A stretch of DNA of 37,500 nucleotides from Prorocentrum cordatum (Eukaryota > Sar > Dinophyceae > Prorocentrales > Prorocentraceae): the NCBI GenBank assembly GCA_963575745.1, contig CAUYUJ010005031.1:1-37500 (forward strand). The letters run 5' to 3'. A program made the translations under genes and the position numbers. Under the pieces are notes generated by a model that made no database searches, had not been told where the DNA came from, and saw only the letters and a list, made by a program, of their open reading frames with translations. Shown piece after piece: positions 1-9,156 of this stretch (positions are counted from its first letter, which is position 1; every line of letters begins with the position of its first letter).

Positions 1-180
1 GGGCGGGGCCGGGGGCCGGGCCGGGGCCGGGGGCGGGGCCGGGAGCGGGGCCGGGGGCTGGGCCGGGCCGGGGGCGGGGCGGGGGGCCGGGCTCGTGGCC
101 GGGGGGCCGGAGGCGCGATCCGGGGCCGGGTCCGGCCGGGAGCCGGGGGTCGGGGTGGGGTGGGGGGCGGAGCCCGCGAG
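1..180. repeat. GGGGCC-type G-rich repeat
   Basis: Almost pure runs of GGGGCCGGG with small variations. There is no credible coding potential. Four or more G-runs per 30 bases on the + strand make G-quadruplex formation plausible (inference). Confidence 0.85.
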
Positions 181-217
181 GGCGACTAGCTTTGCCAACC
201 GTCTCGGTTTGGGAAGC

Positions 218-388
218 CGTCACTATTGCCAATTTTTTGCAAAAGTTTTTGCGAAAAATTAGCGGTCGTCGACGCGTCGCCGGGCGGGGGTGGGTGCGGG
301 GGGCGATTCTCTGAAAAAATAGTTTTCGGAGGGCGTCACTACCGCAAATTTTTCGCAAATCGATCTTTTTGCGAAAAATCTGCGGCCG
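218..388. repeat. Two AT-rich hairpin units in direct repeat
   Basis: Two related units (about 218-265 and 332-388) share the pattern GTCACTA, then an A/T-rich arm, a loop, and TTTTTGCGAAAAAT followed by GCGG. In unit 2 the arms 342-356 and 371-385 are complementary at 14 of 15 positions around a 14-base loop. Unit 1 (226-240 with 251-265) is weaker, at about 11 of 15. They stand out as AT-rich islands in very GC-rich DNA. The role is unknown; a regulatory or element-end structure is possible. Confidence 0.6.
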
Positions 389-399
389 TGTGTGCTTCG

Positions 400-700
400 T
401 AGTGCTGCGGCCATTGCTGCGGCCCCGGCGGCTGCTGCGGCCGCGGGTCCGGCCCCGGCGCCGGCGCCAGCGCCGGCCCCGCCGGCCGCGAGCACGGCCC
501 CGGACCCGGTGCCTGTCTCGGCTCCGGCTCGGGCCTCGGCCCCGGCCGCGGTCTGGGTCGCGGCTCCGGCTCGGGCCCCAGCCTCGGCTCCAGCCTCGGC
601 CCCGGCCCCGGTCTCGGCTCCGGCCCCGGCCCCAGCCCCGGCCCCGGCCCCGGCCGCAGCCCCGGTCGCGATTCCGGTTCTGGCCTCGAGGCTGGCTCCG
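400..700. repeat. GGCTCC/GGCCCC short tandem repeats
   Basis: Degenerate hexamer repeats (GGCCCC, GGCTCC, GGCCTC). On the + strand these read as Ala-Pro repeats and in other frames as Pro-Arg or Gly-Ala. Because every frame stays open through the repeat, an ORF here is not evidence of a gene. Nothing else was recognised between 180 and 900. Confidence 0.7.
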
Positions 701-904
701 GTCTCGCCGTCCCCTGTCGTTTGTGTCCTTGGCGGGCAGGTGGCTCGCTCTGGGCTGACGCTGCAGAATTCTGGGGAACCGCTGTTCACGGAGGTGCCCG
801 ACGGCTCCGGCATTGACCAGAGCGCGCCAGGCGCGCCGCTCCTGACAGATGCGGATGGAGACGTCGCTCACGAGTTCTGGGAAGAAGACGGGGTTGGAAA
901 TCTG

Positions 905-1530
905 ATAATGATATTCCCAGGCGAGGAGGAGGAGAAGGAGGAGGAGGAGGAAAAGGAGGAGGAGGAGGAGGAGGAGGAGGAGGTCCGGCGGGTTCCGGAG
1001 GCTCCAGTGGTCAAAAAGGAAGAGGAGAAGGAGGAGGAGGAACGAGGAGGAGGAGGAGGAGGAGGAGGAGGGGGAGGAGGAGGAGGAGGTGGTCCGGGGG
1101 GCTCGGAGGATACAGATTCAAAAAAGGAGGAGGAGGAGGAGGAAGGAGGGAGGAGGAGGAGGAGGAGGAGGCGGAGGAGGAGGAGGGGGAGGAGGAGGAG
1201 GAGGAGGAGGAGGAGGAGGAGGAGGAGGAGGAGGAGGCCCGGGGCACCCCGGAGGCTCCAGTTCAAAAAGGAGGAAGGGGAGGAGGAGGAGGAGGAGAGG
1301 AGGAGGAGGAGGAGGAGGAGGAGGAGTTCCGGGGGGCTCCGGAGGCTCCAGTGGTCAAAAAGGAGGAGGAGGAGGAGGAGGAGGGGGAGGAGGAGGAGGA
1401 AGGGAGGAGGAGGAGGAGGAGGAGGAGGAGGAAGAGGAGGAGGAGGAGGAGGAGGAGGAGGAGGCGGAGGAGGAGGAAGAAGAGGAGGAGGAGGAGGAGG
1501 AGGAGGAGGGAGGAGGGGGAGGAAGAGGAC
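905..1530. repeat. (GGA)n polypurine tract with embedded minisatellite
   Basis: About 600 bases of nearly uninterrupted GGA/GAG. Four related spacers interrupt it, at about 983-1020, 1091-1129, 1236-1272 and 1326-1364. Each has the pattern CCGGnGGnnCCGGAGG, then CTCCAG and CAAAAAGGAGG, so the tract is a higher-order tandem repeat. All frames are open (poly-Glu, poly-Gly, poly-Arg). Such a tract can form triplex DNA and is prone to replication slippage. It directly precedes the non-repetitive coding frame that begins near 1531. Confidence 0.8.
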
Positions 1531-3873
1531 TCGGTTTCGGTCCCGGGCGCGGCTGATTTCATCGAGCGTTGGTTGGCCGGTGTAACCTGTGGTTTTGCCG
1601 CCAGCGACGACGGGTTCGACGGTGACGACGACGTTTGCCCGGCCCCGGTCGCAGCCTCGGCCCTGGCTTTGGCTTTGGCCGCTGCTCCGGCCTCCGCGTT
1701 GGCCCCGGCGCCGGCCCTGGCCTTGGCCTCGGCCCCGGCTACGGTTCGGTCGGTCCGCGCCGCGGAGTGCGCCGCGCCGTCCGGGAGAAGCGCCGAGTGG
1801 GGCGACCGGCTGCGTGATTGCCTGCGCGAAGAGCACGACGTGATCCGGGAGGAGGTCGTCGACGAGTCCGCGTGGGAGGCCGCGGAGCGCGAGCAGAAAG
1901 AGCTCCGCAGGGCCTGCCGCGCGTCGCTCCGGAGGTCGCGCTGTGCGCGGCGGGAGGCGGAGTGGGCGCGGCGGACGGAGCTGGCGGCCGAGCGGAACGA
2001 GCACATCGCAGGGGGTGTGCTGGCTCCCGTCGTGCCGCGCCCGCTCGTGCGTGAGGCGTCCCCGGAGCGCGCCCCGCTTGGCCGCCGGGCGCGGGGTGGA
2101 GCGCGCAGGGGCGAGCGTGTGGAGCAGTTCCTGAACGCTCGCGCGGCACGTGCCGTCGATTCGGAGCCGCGTGCGCGTGCCGCTTCGCGCGCTGCCGTCG
2201 TGCCCGACGCTGCTGCGTGGACCGTGGGCGACACGGCCTTGCGTGCCGCGTGCGTGTTGGTTGCTCTCGGGGTGTGCCCGCCGCAGGCGGAGGACGCTGA
2301 TAGGGTGGTCATGACGCGGCGGGTCGCGGTGGCGCGTCTGTGGCATCAGCGGGATGTGTTCGCGCGGGAGGTTCCGGACGCGCCCGATCCGTCCGATCTT
2401 GCAGCCGCCGTCGCCACTGCCAGGTGGTTCTGCTGCGCGCTCTCGGGGCGATCTGCGCGGAGGTGCGGGGGCCGCCGCGTGTGCGCGCGCCGGTTTTCCC
2501 CGGGCGTCGGCATCGGCGGGGCCAAGTGTGTGGCGAAGCGGCGACCTGGCCCCGGCGACGTGGCCGTGCGCGCGGCGAGCGCGGCCGTGCGCGCGGCGTG
2601 CGCGATGATTGCGTTCGGGTCATGCTGCCAGGCGGCGCCGTGCACGCCGCGCTCGCGGCCACGTGGCGGACGCGGGCGCGGGAATCGCCGCGCGCGCAGG
2701 GAGCTCGTGTCGTGCGAGTGGCGGGGCAAGTGCTTGCAGGACGCGGTGTCTGAGCTCGTCGGTCGCGACGCAGCGCGGCACTTCGCCCGCGAATGTCAGA
2801 ACCACGAGGGGTCTGGCGCATGTGGGACGCTTGTGGAGCGCAGGAATCTGGACGTGGTCGCAGAGTACCTGCGTTCGTGCGTCCTGCAGGTGCGCGTGTT
2901 CTCCGCGGCGTCCGTGGAGGCGTTCCAGGCGGAGGAGGAGGTCGGAGGGCGCGTGGCGTGGGCGCTGGGCGACGCCGCGGGCTATTGCGCTGGTTCGCTG
3001 CTGTGGCTCGACGGCGGGCACGTGTGCGCCGTGGACGGGGCGGTGGGTGCTGGCGATGTTGTGGAGTGGGGGGCGGCTGAGAGCGCGCCGTGGTTCCGCG
3101 TCGTCGCTTGCGGCGGGTCTTCGCGCTCCAGGTCGCCGCGGTCGGCGCCTGCGGGTGCGGGGCGCGGGGCGCGTGGGCGCGGGGCGCCGAAACGCCGCGC
3201 GGCGCAGGGTGCTGCTGCAGGGGCGCGCGGCGCTGGCCGCCGCGGTGGCGGTAGCGCGCGCGCCGGAGTGGACGCGTCGGTGTTGGCGCGGATGACTCGC
3301 GACCAATTGGCGGACCTGCGCACTCGCCTGCGTGCCGATGGCGAGACCGGAGTGCCGGCGCCGGTGCGCTGGGATGGTCGGAAGAAGGGGCGATTGGACA
3401 TTGAAGTGTACAGAGCCGCGCTGGCGGCGCACCTGGGCATCGACATGAGCGGCGTGCAGCACGCTGGCGCGGATGCGCGCGCACGGGATCACTCGGAGGA
3501 GATGCTGAGTGCATTGGCGAGCCACGTGGACCAGCACGGCCGCGTTCCGCGGAAAGCTGAATCTGCGTTGGGGAAGTGGGTGGACAACGTGAGTTCTCGA
3601 CACATTGAGCTGACTCCGCAGCGGCGCGCGCGGTTCGACGGGCTCGTGAGACGGCGGGAGGCGAGGAGCGCGCGCGCCCGCGCTATGCTGGACCGCATCG
3701 CGGAGCACGTGGACGTGCTCGACGAGCTGCCGAAGCGAGGGGCGGAGGACGAGGAGGAGGCGAAGCTGGCGACATGGATCGACCATGTCACCCGTGGCCA
3801 GAACGAGCTGGACGACGACAACCGGGCGCGATTCGATGCGCTGGTAAACAGGCCCGCAGGGCTGCGGCGGTAG
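1351..3873 (+). CDS. Helitron protein, N-terminal segment A (ends at in-frame TAG)
   Basis: The frame is open from inside the GGA tract to a TAG at 3871-3873. Non-repetitive sequence starts near 1531. The first in-frame ATG after the tract is only at 2311, so the true start is unknown. The product is Arg/Ala-rich. Codons 2719-3060 hold a region with GKCLQDA (Cys at 2731) and, 96 residues later, GGHVCAVDG (His at 3019). This spacing of Cys and His resembles OTU/papain-like proteases, but the match is weak. A basic stretch at 3120-3280 follows. The end (about 3496-3850) holds two repeats with the layout HGRVP, then an acidic DEEEAKLATW-like helix, like helicase-associated repeats. The frame continues unchanged after the TAG into segment B with two more such repeats, so this is the front of one broken or spliced gene. 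Confidence 0.6.
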   Translation: MVKKEEEEEEEGEEEEEGRRRRRRRRRKRRRRRRRRRRRRRRKKRRRRRRRRREEGEEEDSVSVPGAADFIERWLAGVTCGFAASDDGFDGDDDVCPAPVAASALALALAAAPASALAPAPALALASAPATVRSVRAAECAAPSGRSAEWGDRLRDCLREEHDVIREEVVDESAWEAAEREQKELRRACRASLRRSRCARREAEWARRTELAAERNEHIAGGVLAPVVPRPLVREASPERAPLGRRARGGARRGERVEQFLNARAARAVDSEPRARAASRAAVVPDAAAWTVGDTALRAACVLVALGVCPPQAEDADRVVMTRRVAVARLWHQRDVFAREVPDAPDPSDLAAAVATARWFCCALSGRSARRCGGRRVCARRFSPGVGIGGAKCVAKRRPGPGDVAVRAASAAVRAACAMIAFGSCCQAAPCTPRSRPRGGRGRGNRRARRELVSCEWRGKCLQDAVSELVGRDAARHFARECQNHEGSGACGTLVERRNLDVVAEYLRSCVLQVRVFSAASVEAFQAEEEVGGRVAWALGDAAGYCAGSLLWLDGGHVCAVDGAVGAGDVVEWGAAESAPWFRVVACGGSSRSRSPRSAPAGAGRGARGRGAPKRRAAQGAAAGARGAGRRGGGSARAGVDASVLARMTRDQLADLRTRLRADGETGVPAPVRWDGRKKGRLDIEVYRAALAAHLGIDMSGVQHAGADARARDHSEEMLSALASHVDQHGRVPRKAESALGKWVDNVSSRHIELTPQRRARFDGLVRRREARSARARAMLDRIAEHVDVLDELPKRGAEDEEEAKLATWIDHVTRGQNELDDDNRARFDALVNRPAGLRR

Positions 3874-5907
3874 GCGCGGGGGCGCGTGCTCGAGGTGGCG
3901 GCGTTCTTGAAGAAGCACGGGCGCGCGCCGCAGAGCAGCTCGCTGAGCGGCAGCCCGCGCGAGCATCTGCTCGCGAGGTGGATCGGCAACTTGCGCGATC
4001 GCGGCTTCGAGGGCCTGGACGCGGTCGGGCGCGCGCAGCTGGAGGAGGTGCTGGACGCGGACCGCATCCAGTTCCGAGCGCTGGAGGCGTGGTGCGAGAA
4101 GCACAAGAGGATGCCGTCGGAGAAGGTAAAGGATGACGAGGAGCGGAAGCTGGCCAACTTCATCGCGAACCGCGAGCGGAAGGACCGCCCTGCGTCGTCG
4201 TTCAACGCGCCCGCCAGCTTCGCCCAGCTGCGGGAGCGGTTCGTGCAGTCGGCCGCCGCGCGCCGCGACGCGCAGAGCAGGGAGGCGGAGGCGCAGCGCC
4301 TCGAGGAGCAGCGGCAGGCGCTGCTGGACAGCGCGGCCGCGGCCGAGGAGGAGGCCGACAGGGAGGAGGCTGCTGACCAGGACGAGGGCTCGGAGGAGGC
4401 GATGGCGGGCGATTGCATCGCGGAGGAGCGGCGCGCGGAGGTCTCGCAGGAGATGTTCGACGGGTTCCAGCGGGCAGACAGGAACCTCTCAAAGGAGGTC
4501 AAGAGCGCGCTCGGGAGGGCGCTGATGTCGTACGTGGACGCGCCGCAGCGGCTGGGCGCCGCGCTCGGGCTCGACGTCTTCGCTGCCCTGGAGGCCGACG
4601 CGCGGGTCCGCGCAGCGCTCAGGCCTTCGGCGGAAGCGGAGAGGCGGGAGGACGAGGGAGATGACGAGGGCGACATGTCGGTCGAGGGAGATGACGAGGG
4701 CGACATGGCGCAGGAGGAGGAGCCGGAGGAGGAAGAGGAGGAGCAGGAAGGGAAGGCCGACGAGGAGGAGGAGGAGGAGGAGGCGATGGCCGACGCGGAG
4801 GAGCAGCCGCCTGAGATGGCCGACGGGGGCGCCGACGGGCAGGACCAGCCGATGCCCGACGTCGAGGATCCGCCGATCAGCATCGGCCAGGAGGGCAAAG
4901 ACTACGTGCGGTACCTGCTGGCGACGTGCATGATGTCGGACGTCCTCGTGGCGCAGGGGTTCTTCGAGGGGGTGGACCCGGTGGCGGAGCTGCTGCGTCT
5001 GTTGGAGGTCGCCTTGGGGCGCGACGAGGCCACGGCGCGGGACAACGTGGCGCGATCGCAGGCGATCCGGCGCCTGCGCAGGGAGGGCCCGGAGCTGCTG
5101 CGGCGCACGCCCGTGCCAGGGTCGGACGGCCACGACAACTGGGAGCGGTGGCAGCGACTGCAAGACCGGCTCGAGGCGGAGGGCGTGGAGCGCGACGTGT
5201 GGGTGTGCTGCCGTCACGAGCCGTTGCGCTGGCGCGCGCCGCTCCGCGACGACGGCAAAGCCGCGCCTGTGCGCGTGCCGCTGCTGCCGTCGCTGGACGC
5301 CGCGGAGGGCGAGGTCTGGGGGCGAGCGGAGGTGCGCGAGGCCACGCGCCAGGCGCGGTACGCGGAGGCGGCGCGGGCGGACGGCGCTCCGGGCGCCCCT
5401 GTGCACGGCAGCGTGCTGCTGCGCTTGGCGTCCGACTTCCTCTGCTACAAATGCCAGAAAGATTTCGTGGGCGTGCGGGACGGGGACGATGTGTTGCCCG
5501 ACGAGGAGGTCACTGCGTGGTGGAAGAGGTTGCAGTTCAAAACGAAGATGCCCGGCCTGGCGGACGCGCGCAAGGCGGTGGAAGACGAGCGGGGCCGCGC
5601 GCGGCAGCGCGCGCTGGCGGCCCGTTGCGCGGCGGTCGGGGGTAACGAGTTCGGCGAGTTCAGACGTCTGCTTCAGCAGGATTGCTTCCACATGGACCGC
5701 TGCGTGCAGCACATGCTGCCCGGCCAGCGCGCCGCACTGGAGCCCTGGTACCAGCGCGCGGGGCCGGATGGGAGCAGGCTGGTGCCGTTTCCGCGCGTCT
5801 TCGGGATCAAGAGATGTGGGGCCGGCGGCGGCGTGTGGTGCTCCGAGGCCGTGGAGTCGCGCTTCGCCGCCGAGAGGTTCCCCCAGGGGCGGCGCGGCTA
5901 CTACGGG
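3874..5907 (+). CDS. Helitron protein, N-terminal segment B (helicase-associated-like repeats)
   Basis: This has the same reading frame as segment A, directly after its TAG, and there is no ATG at its beginning. Repeats 3 and 4 of the helicase-associated-like type lie at about 3890-4060 and 4075-4240, with motifs FLKKHGRAP and CEKHKRMPSEK followed by DEERKLANFI. A coiled coil or acidic region follows (4250-4850), with Glu-rich stretches. A globular part (4880-5900) contains CYKCQKDF, a possible zinc knuckle, at about 5445. Near 5905-5908 the sensible reading moves forward by one base (after a Gly-Tyr-Tyr-Gly) into the frame of segment C. Beyond that point frame 1 becomes Arg/Gly-rich nonsense ending at 6084. 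The +1 shift may be a real mutation or a read error in GC-rich DNA. Confidence 0.6.
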
Positions 5908-8073
5908 CGAGCCGGGCGACGTGTCCGCGGACCTCTGGCTGCTGTGGGCCTGGTGCCGCGCGCGCGGCGGCGTCGCGCGCATGGGCGACGCCCTGGCCGC
6001 GCGCCTGCAGCAGCTCGAGGGCGACCGCGACGTCATGTGCAGGGCGGAGGCCGCCGTGGGCGCGGGGGGGCGTCCCTGTGCTGACCCGCCGGTGTATTGT
6101 GCGGATCTGAAGCCGCCGGACATCCCCGATTGGCCCGTCTGGCTGCAGCTCGTCAAGCAGAGGCCTGAGGCGGCGCGGCCGGTGGCGACCTGTGTGCGTG
6201 AGGAGCGGCAGAAGGTGGGCTTGACGTGGAACTACGCCGCGGGCCGGTGGAATTCGGACCAGCCCCGCTTGTTCGCCGCGCTCGAGGAGGACGCCGCGGC
6301 GGCAGAAAGGCACGGAAAAGTCTTGAGGAATCTGAAGGAGTTCCGTGGCCTCCACAACGGTGCGTGGCCAGACGCGTTCGCCGATCGGCGCGGGCAGCCC
6401 CGCGGGGAGGATTTCGAGGAGGCGTCACTGGCGCAGAGGGTCGCAGGGGTGGCGAAGACGTATTCGAAGGAAGTCTTCAGCGTGTGGGAGAAGCGGAAGT
6501 GCAGCGATTGGTTGCGGCTGGCGGGGTACGGGGACGAGGTGGCGGGGCACGGGGGCGGCGGCGACGAGCTTCCCGGGGGCGGCGGCGGCAGCGGCGGCGG
6601 CGGCGGGCCCTCGTCGGGCAGCGGGGCGGGCGGTGGGTCAGCGTCGGGGGCGGGTTCTGCTGGTCCGCAGCCGCCGGGCGACGGTGGCGCGGGCGGCGGC
6701 GGCAGCGACGGGGGCGCGGGCGGGGGCGCGGGCGGGGGCGGGGGCGGGTTGCGCGGCGGCGGGCCGAAGCGGCCGGCCCCCGAGGGAAGGCGCCCGCAGA
6801 CGCGCCGGGCGACGAGAATGGAGCTGCAGCAGCTGGAAGAGGAGCGCCGTATCAGAGGGAAGACTGTGAAGGCAGGGGACGTGGACGTGAACGTGGCCCT
6901 GGACGACGTCCACGTGAGCGAGGAAGGCACTCTGCCGGCCTGGCTCCTGGCCCCCGAGCCGCGCGTCGCGGGCAGGTGCCTCGCGCGCGTCTGGCGCCCG
7001 TACGAGGGCGGATGCGTTCTCTGGCAGTGCAGCAAAACGTGCAAGGACCAGGGAGAGTTCTGTGCGGCGCACAGGCAAGCCGAGCAGCGACATTTCGGGA
7101 TATGGGACCCGGACAAGCAACACAGCTCGCTGACGCGCGAGTGCGGGAGCCGCTATGGCGAGGCCGTGCGGCACGCGCGGTTGCGCGAGAAGAAGGCCGA
7201 CGGCGCCCCGCCTGCGCCGTCCCCGGCAATCGCCGCCGCTCGCAGGGCGCGCGTGCCCGTGCTCCAGCCCAAGTATGTGCACTTGCCCGAGGAAGAGCGC
7301 AAACGCCCTCTGCGGGACTTCAAAGACGTCCCGGAGGCTCTCCCGCCCTTCCCGTGCCGGCTCTGCGACCAGAACTTCGCCACGCATGCCTGCTTCATGC
7401 AGCACGTGCAAAGCGCCCACCACGGGTGGCCAGAGTACAGGAAGCGCCTGTTCTACCTGGCGGAGCAGCTTGACGGCCTGCGGCCCGTGAGGCCCCAGGA
7501 GTGGCGGCAGTGCGTGGAGGCGTTCTCTGAGCACCTCGTCACCGGGTCTGACGACTGGCCGGCCTGCACGGCGCCCGTCGACTCGGGGGAGGGGGGCGCC
7601 GCCGCGCAGGACGTCCCGCGCAACTGGTGGAAGCCGCCTGCCGCGGACGGGGAGGTGCCGCCGGGGGGCGTGGACATGTCGCCCGTGGACATCGACGCGC
7701 TGGGTGCTGCCCCGGCAGAGCTGGACGCCGCGGACGCCGCGCCCGGGCAGAGTCGCCGCGCCGTGCGCGCGAGGATCGCCTGCTGCGTCTGCGCCCGCCT
7801 GCACTGGGCGGACGAGCTGCACCGCGTCCACTTCTGGCGGCAGCCGGACGACGCTCCGGAGCCTTCGCTGCTGTGCGACGACGAGCCGCAGCGGCCCGCG
7901 CGCGCCGAGTTGAAGAAGGCTGCGGATGCGGAGGAGGAGGAGGAGGCAACGGAGGGAGAGCGCCGGCGCGCAGGCGCGGGCCATGCGCATGACGCAGCGG
8001 CAGCGCGCCCAAGCGCTGCTGGACCCCGCACGGTACCATGCGCGGTGGCACGTCGTGCGGGACCAGGGTGAGT
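5908..8073 (+). CDS. Helitron protein, N-terminal segment C (zinc modules; cut by the insertion)
   Basis: Frame 2 is sensible from about 5908 to 7980; frame 3 is sensible from about 7985 to 8073. Order of parts: a globular region (5920-6530); a Gly/Ser linker (6540-6770); a Cys/His module at about 6976-7090 (RCLARVW, QC, FC, AAH); a C2H2 finger at about 7350-7430 (CRLCDQNF, HVQSAHH) followed by WPEYRKRL; a CxxC motif (CCVCARLHW) near 7780. In my knowledge a finger followed by CxxC/HW precedes the DUF6570 region of large Helitron proteins. A one-base shift is needed between 7935 and 7990. After it the frame reads GLn/Arg-rich, then YHARWHVVRDQ, and reaches the duplicated GGGTGAGT at 8066. That frame stops at TGA 8091, inside the inserted element. 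Confidence 0.65.
8066..8073. repeat. Target-site duplication, left copy
   Basis: GGGTGAGT, identical to 25443-25450. The base before it is A on both sides, so 9 bp is also possible. With 8 bp the terminal inverted repeats align end to end, so 8 is preferred. The sequence resembles a splice donor (G/GTGAGT). Confidence 0.8.
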
Positions 8074-8100
8074 TTGATAAATCCACGTGTTGAAAACAAT
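8074..8100 (+). repeat. Left terminal inverted repeat
   Basis: Begins TTGATAAATCC and ends with the core TGTTGAAAACAAT (8088-8100). The core is a perfect inverted match to 25416-25428. Outside the core, 8 of 14 positions match the right end. Confidence 0.78.
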
Positions 8101-9096
8101 TTGTAATGGTGTTCAGGTGGTAGAATAAGCCCGTGTGGGCTAATCTTAAATCAGGCGGCTTGCGTCAGCAACGACTGTGCTCGTTGTTGGGGACGTAGTA
8201 GAACATCTTGCGGTGATGATGTCCCAGCACAAGCGAGGGTATAGATATTGGTCACGTCGGCGTTATGCTCAATCTTGAATGTTGCGGCTTGCATTGCCTC
8301 AGCTGAGGCAGTAGGCCCCATTGAGGCCTTGGGTTCGGCAGCGGGGAGCGCCGAATCGCGTTGCGGCGTCCCGCAATGCATTGCTCATTGCCTCTGCACA
8401 ACAAACGAAAGACCCTCCCTCCCCCCTCCTTGGGGTTCCTGGTGCTTTTGTTTTCTTCGCCCACTGCCTGAAATGATGTTCTCTTCCTCATTCTACACAT
8501 ATTCCGAATGGCATATCCGTGCATTCCTCTTGAAATTCCTCCTCCTCCTTCCTCCTCCCTTACTCATCATTATTCCTTCCTTCCTGCACCATCTACGCTC
8601 TCGCCAAATTTTATTCCTTTCCCTTGCGCTGCGACTAGAGGCGGGGGGGTCGTGCTGGAGTTGGCCTTATCACTGTCGTCTCTCCATGCCCCTTCCTCAT
8701 CGGCTCCATTACCAAAGTATTCTTGAGCATTCCCTCCCCTCCTCTCGTTGGGCACTCCCACCTATTGGGTCTGGACGCAGACGTACATTTTGATAGGGGG
8801 TTCTTGGAGAGGAGGGTAACAAGGGAAAGCGCACGAGAAGCAGGAACAAAGCTGAGGATTATGAGAAAGAGTTACTTTCGATCAGGCTCGAATGCCACCC
8901 CCCGCATGCGCAGTGCAAGACTCAAGGGGGTACCGAACCAGGAATCATTGTCCGCGTTGCCCCCCCTCCCGAAACAATGCCAACAAACATGCGCCACTGT
9001 GAATAGCGTAGAGCAAGTTTCTGATATGCACGAGTAAATCTCAAGGCGGGTGGAACCCAAACGATGCCATTGCCGTGTGCCCCATTGCGATCACGC
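8101..9096. other. Left subterminal non-coding region
   Basis: No supported gene. The sequence is of moderate GC, with pyrimidine-rich stretches (about 8400-8470 and 8530-8600). Short open frames on both strands lack recognisable motifs. Promoter and transposase-binding sites of the element would be expected here, but none can be identified by eye. Confidence 0.5.
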
Positions 9097-9119
9097 TCCG
9101 TAAACATTTTGGCTCGAAG
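9097..9119 (+). other. Relic of the dinoflagellate spliced leader (DinoSL)
   Basis: The published 22-nt DinoSL begins CCGTAGCC and ends GGCTCAAG. Bases 9098-9115 match its first 18 fixed positions at 16 of 18 (GC replaced by AA at 9103-9104). The final AAG is present at 9117-9119 after one extra G. The relic lies 38 bases before the ATG at 9157. In dinoflagellates such relics mark genes copied back from trans-spliced mRNA (known phenomenon). It supports both the lineage call and the + strand start of P1. Confidence 0.65.
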
Positions 9120-9156
9120 CGTTTGTTTTCGGCTTCCTCTCCAAGGATCGTTTCCA

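Noticed and set aside
392-1585. + strand frame with Ala-Pro repeats followed by Glu/Gly/Arg runs
   Set aside because: Entirely simple repeat; all frames are open through it.
868-2346. 492-codon - strand frame with poly-Pro, poly-Leu and poly-Ser
   Set aside because: It is the complement of the (GGA)n tract plus the GC-rich coding region; no motif.
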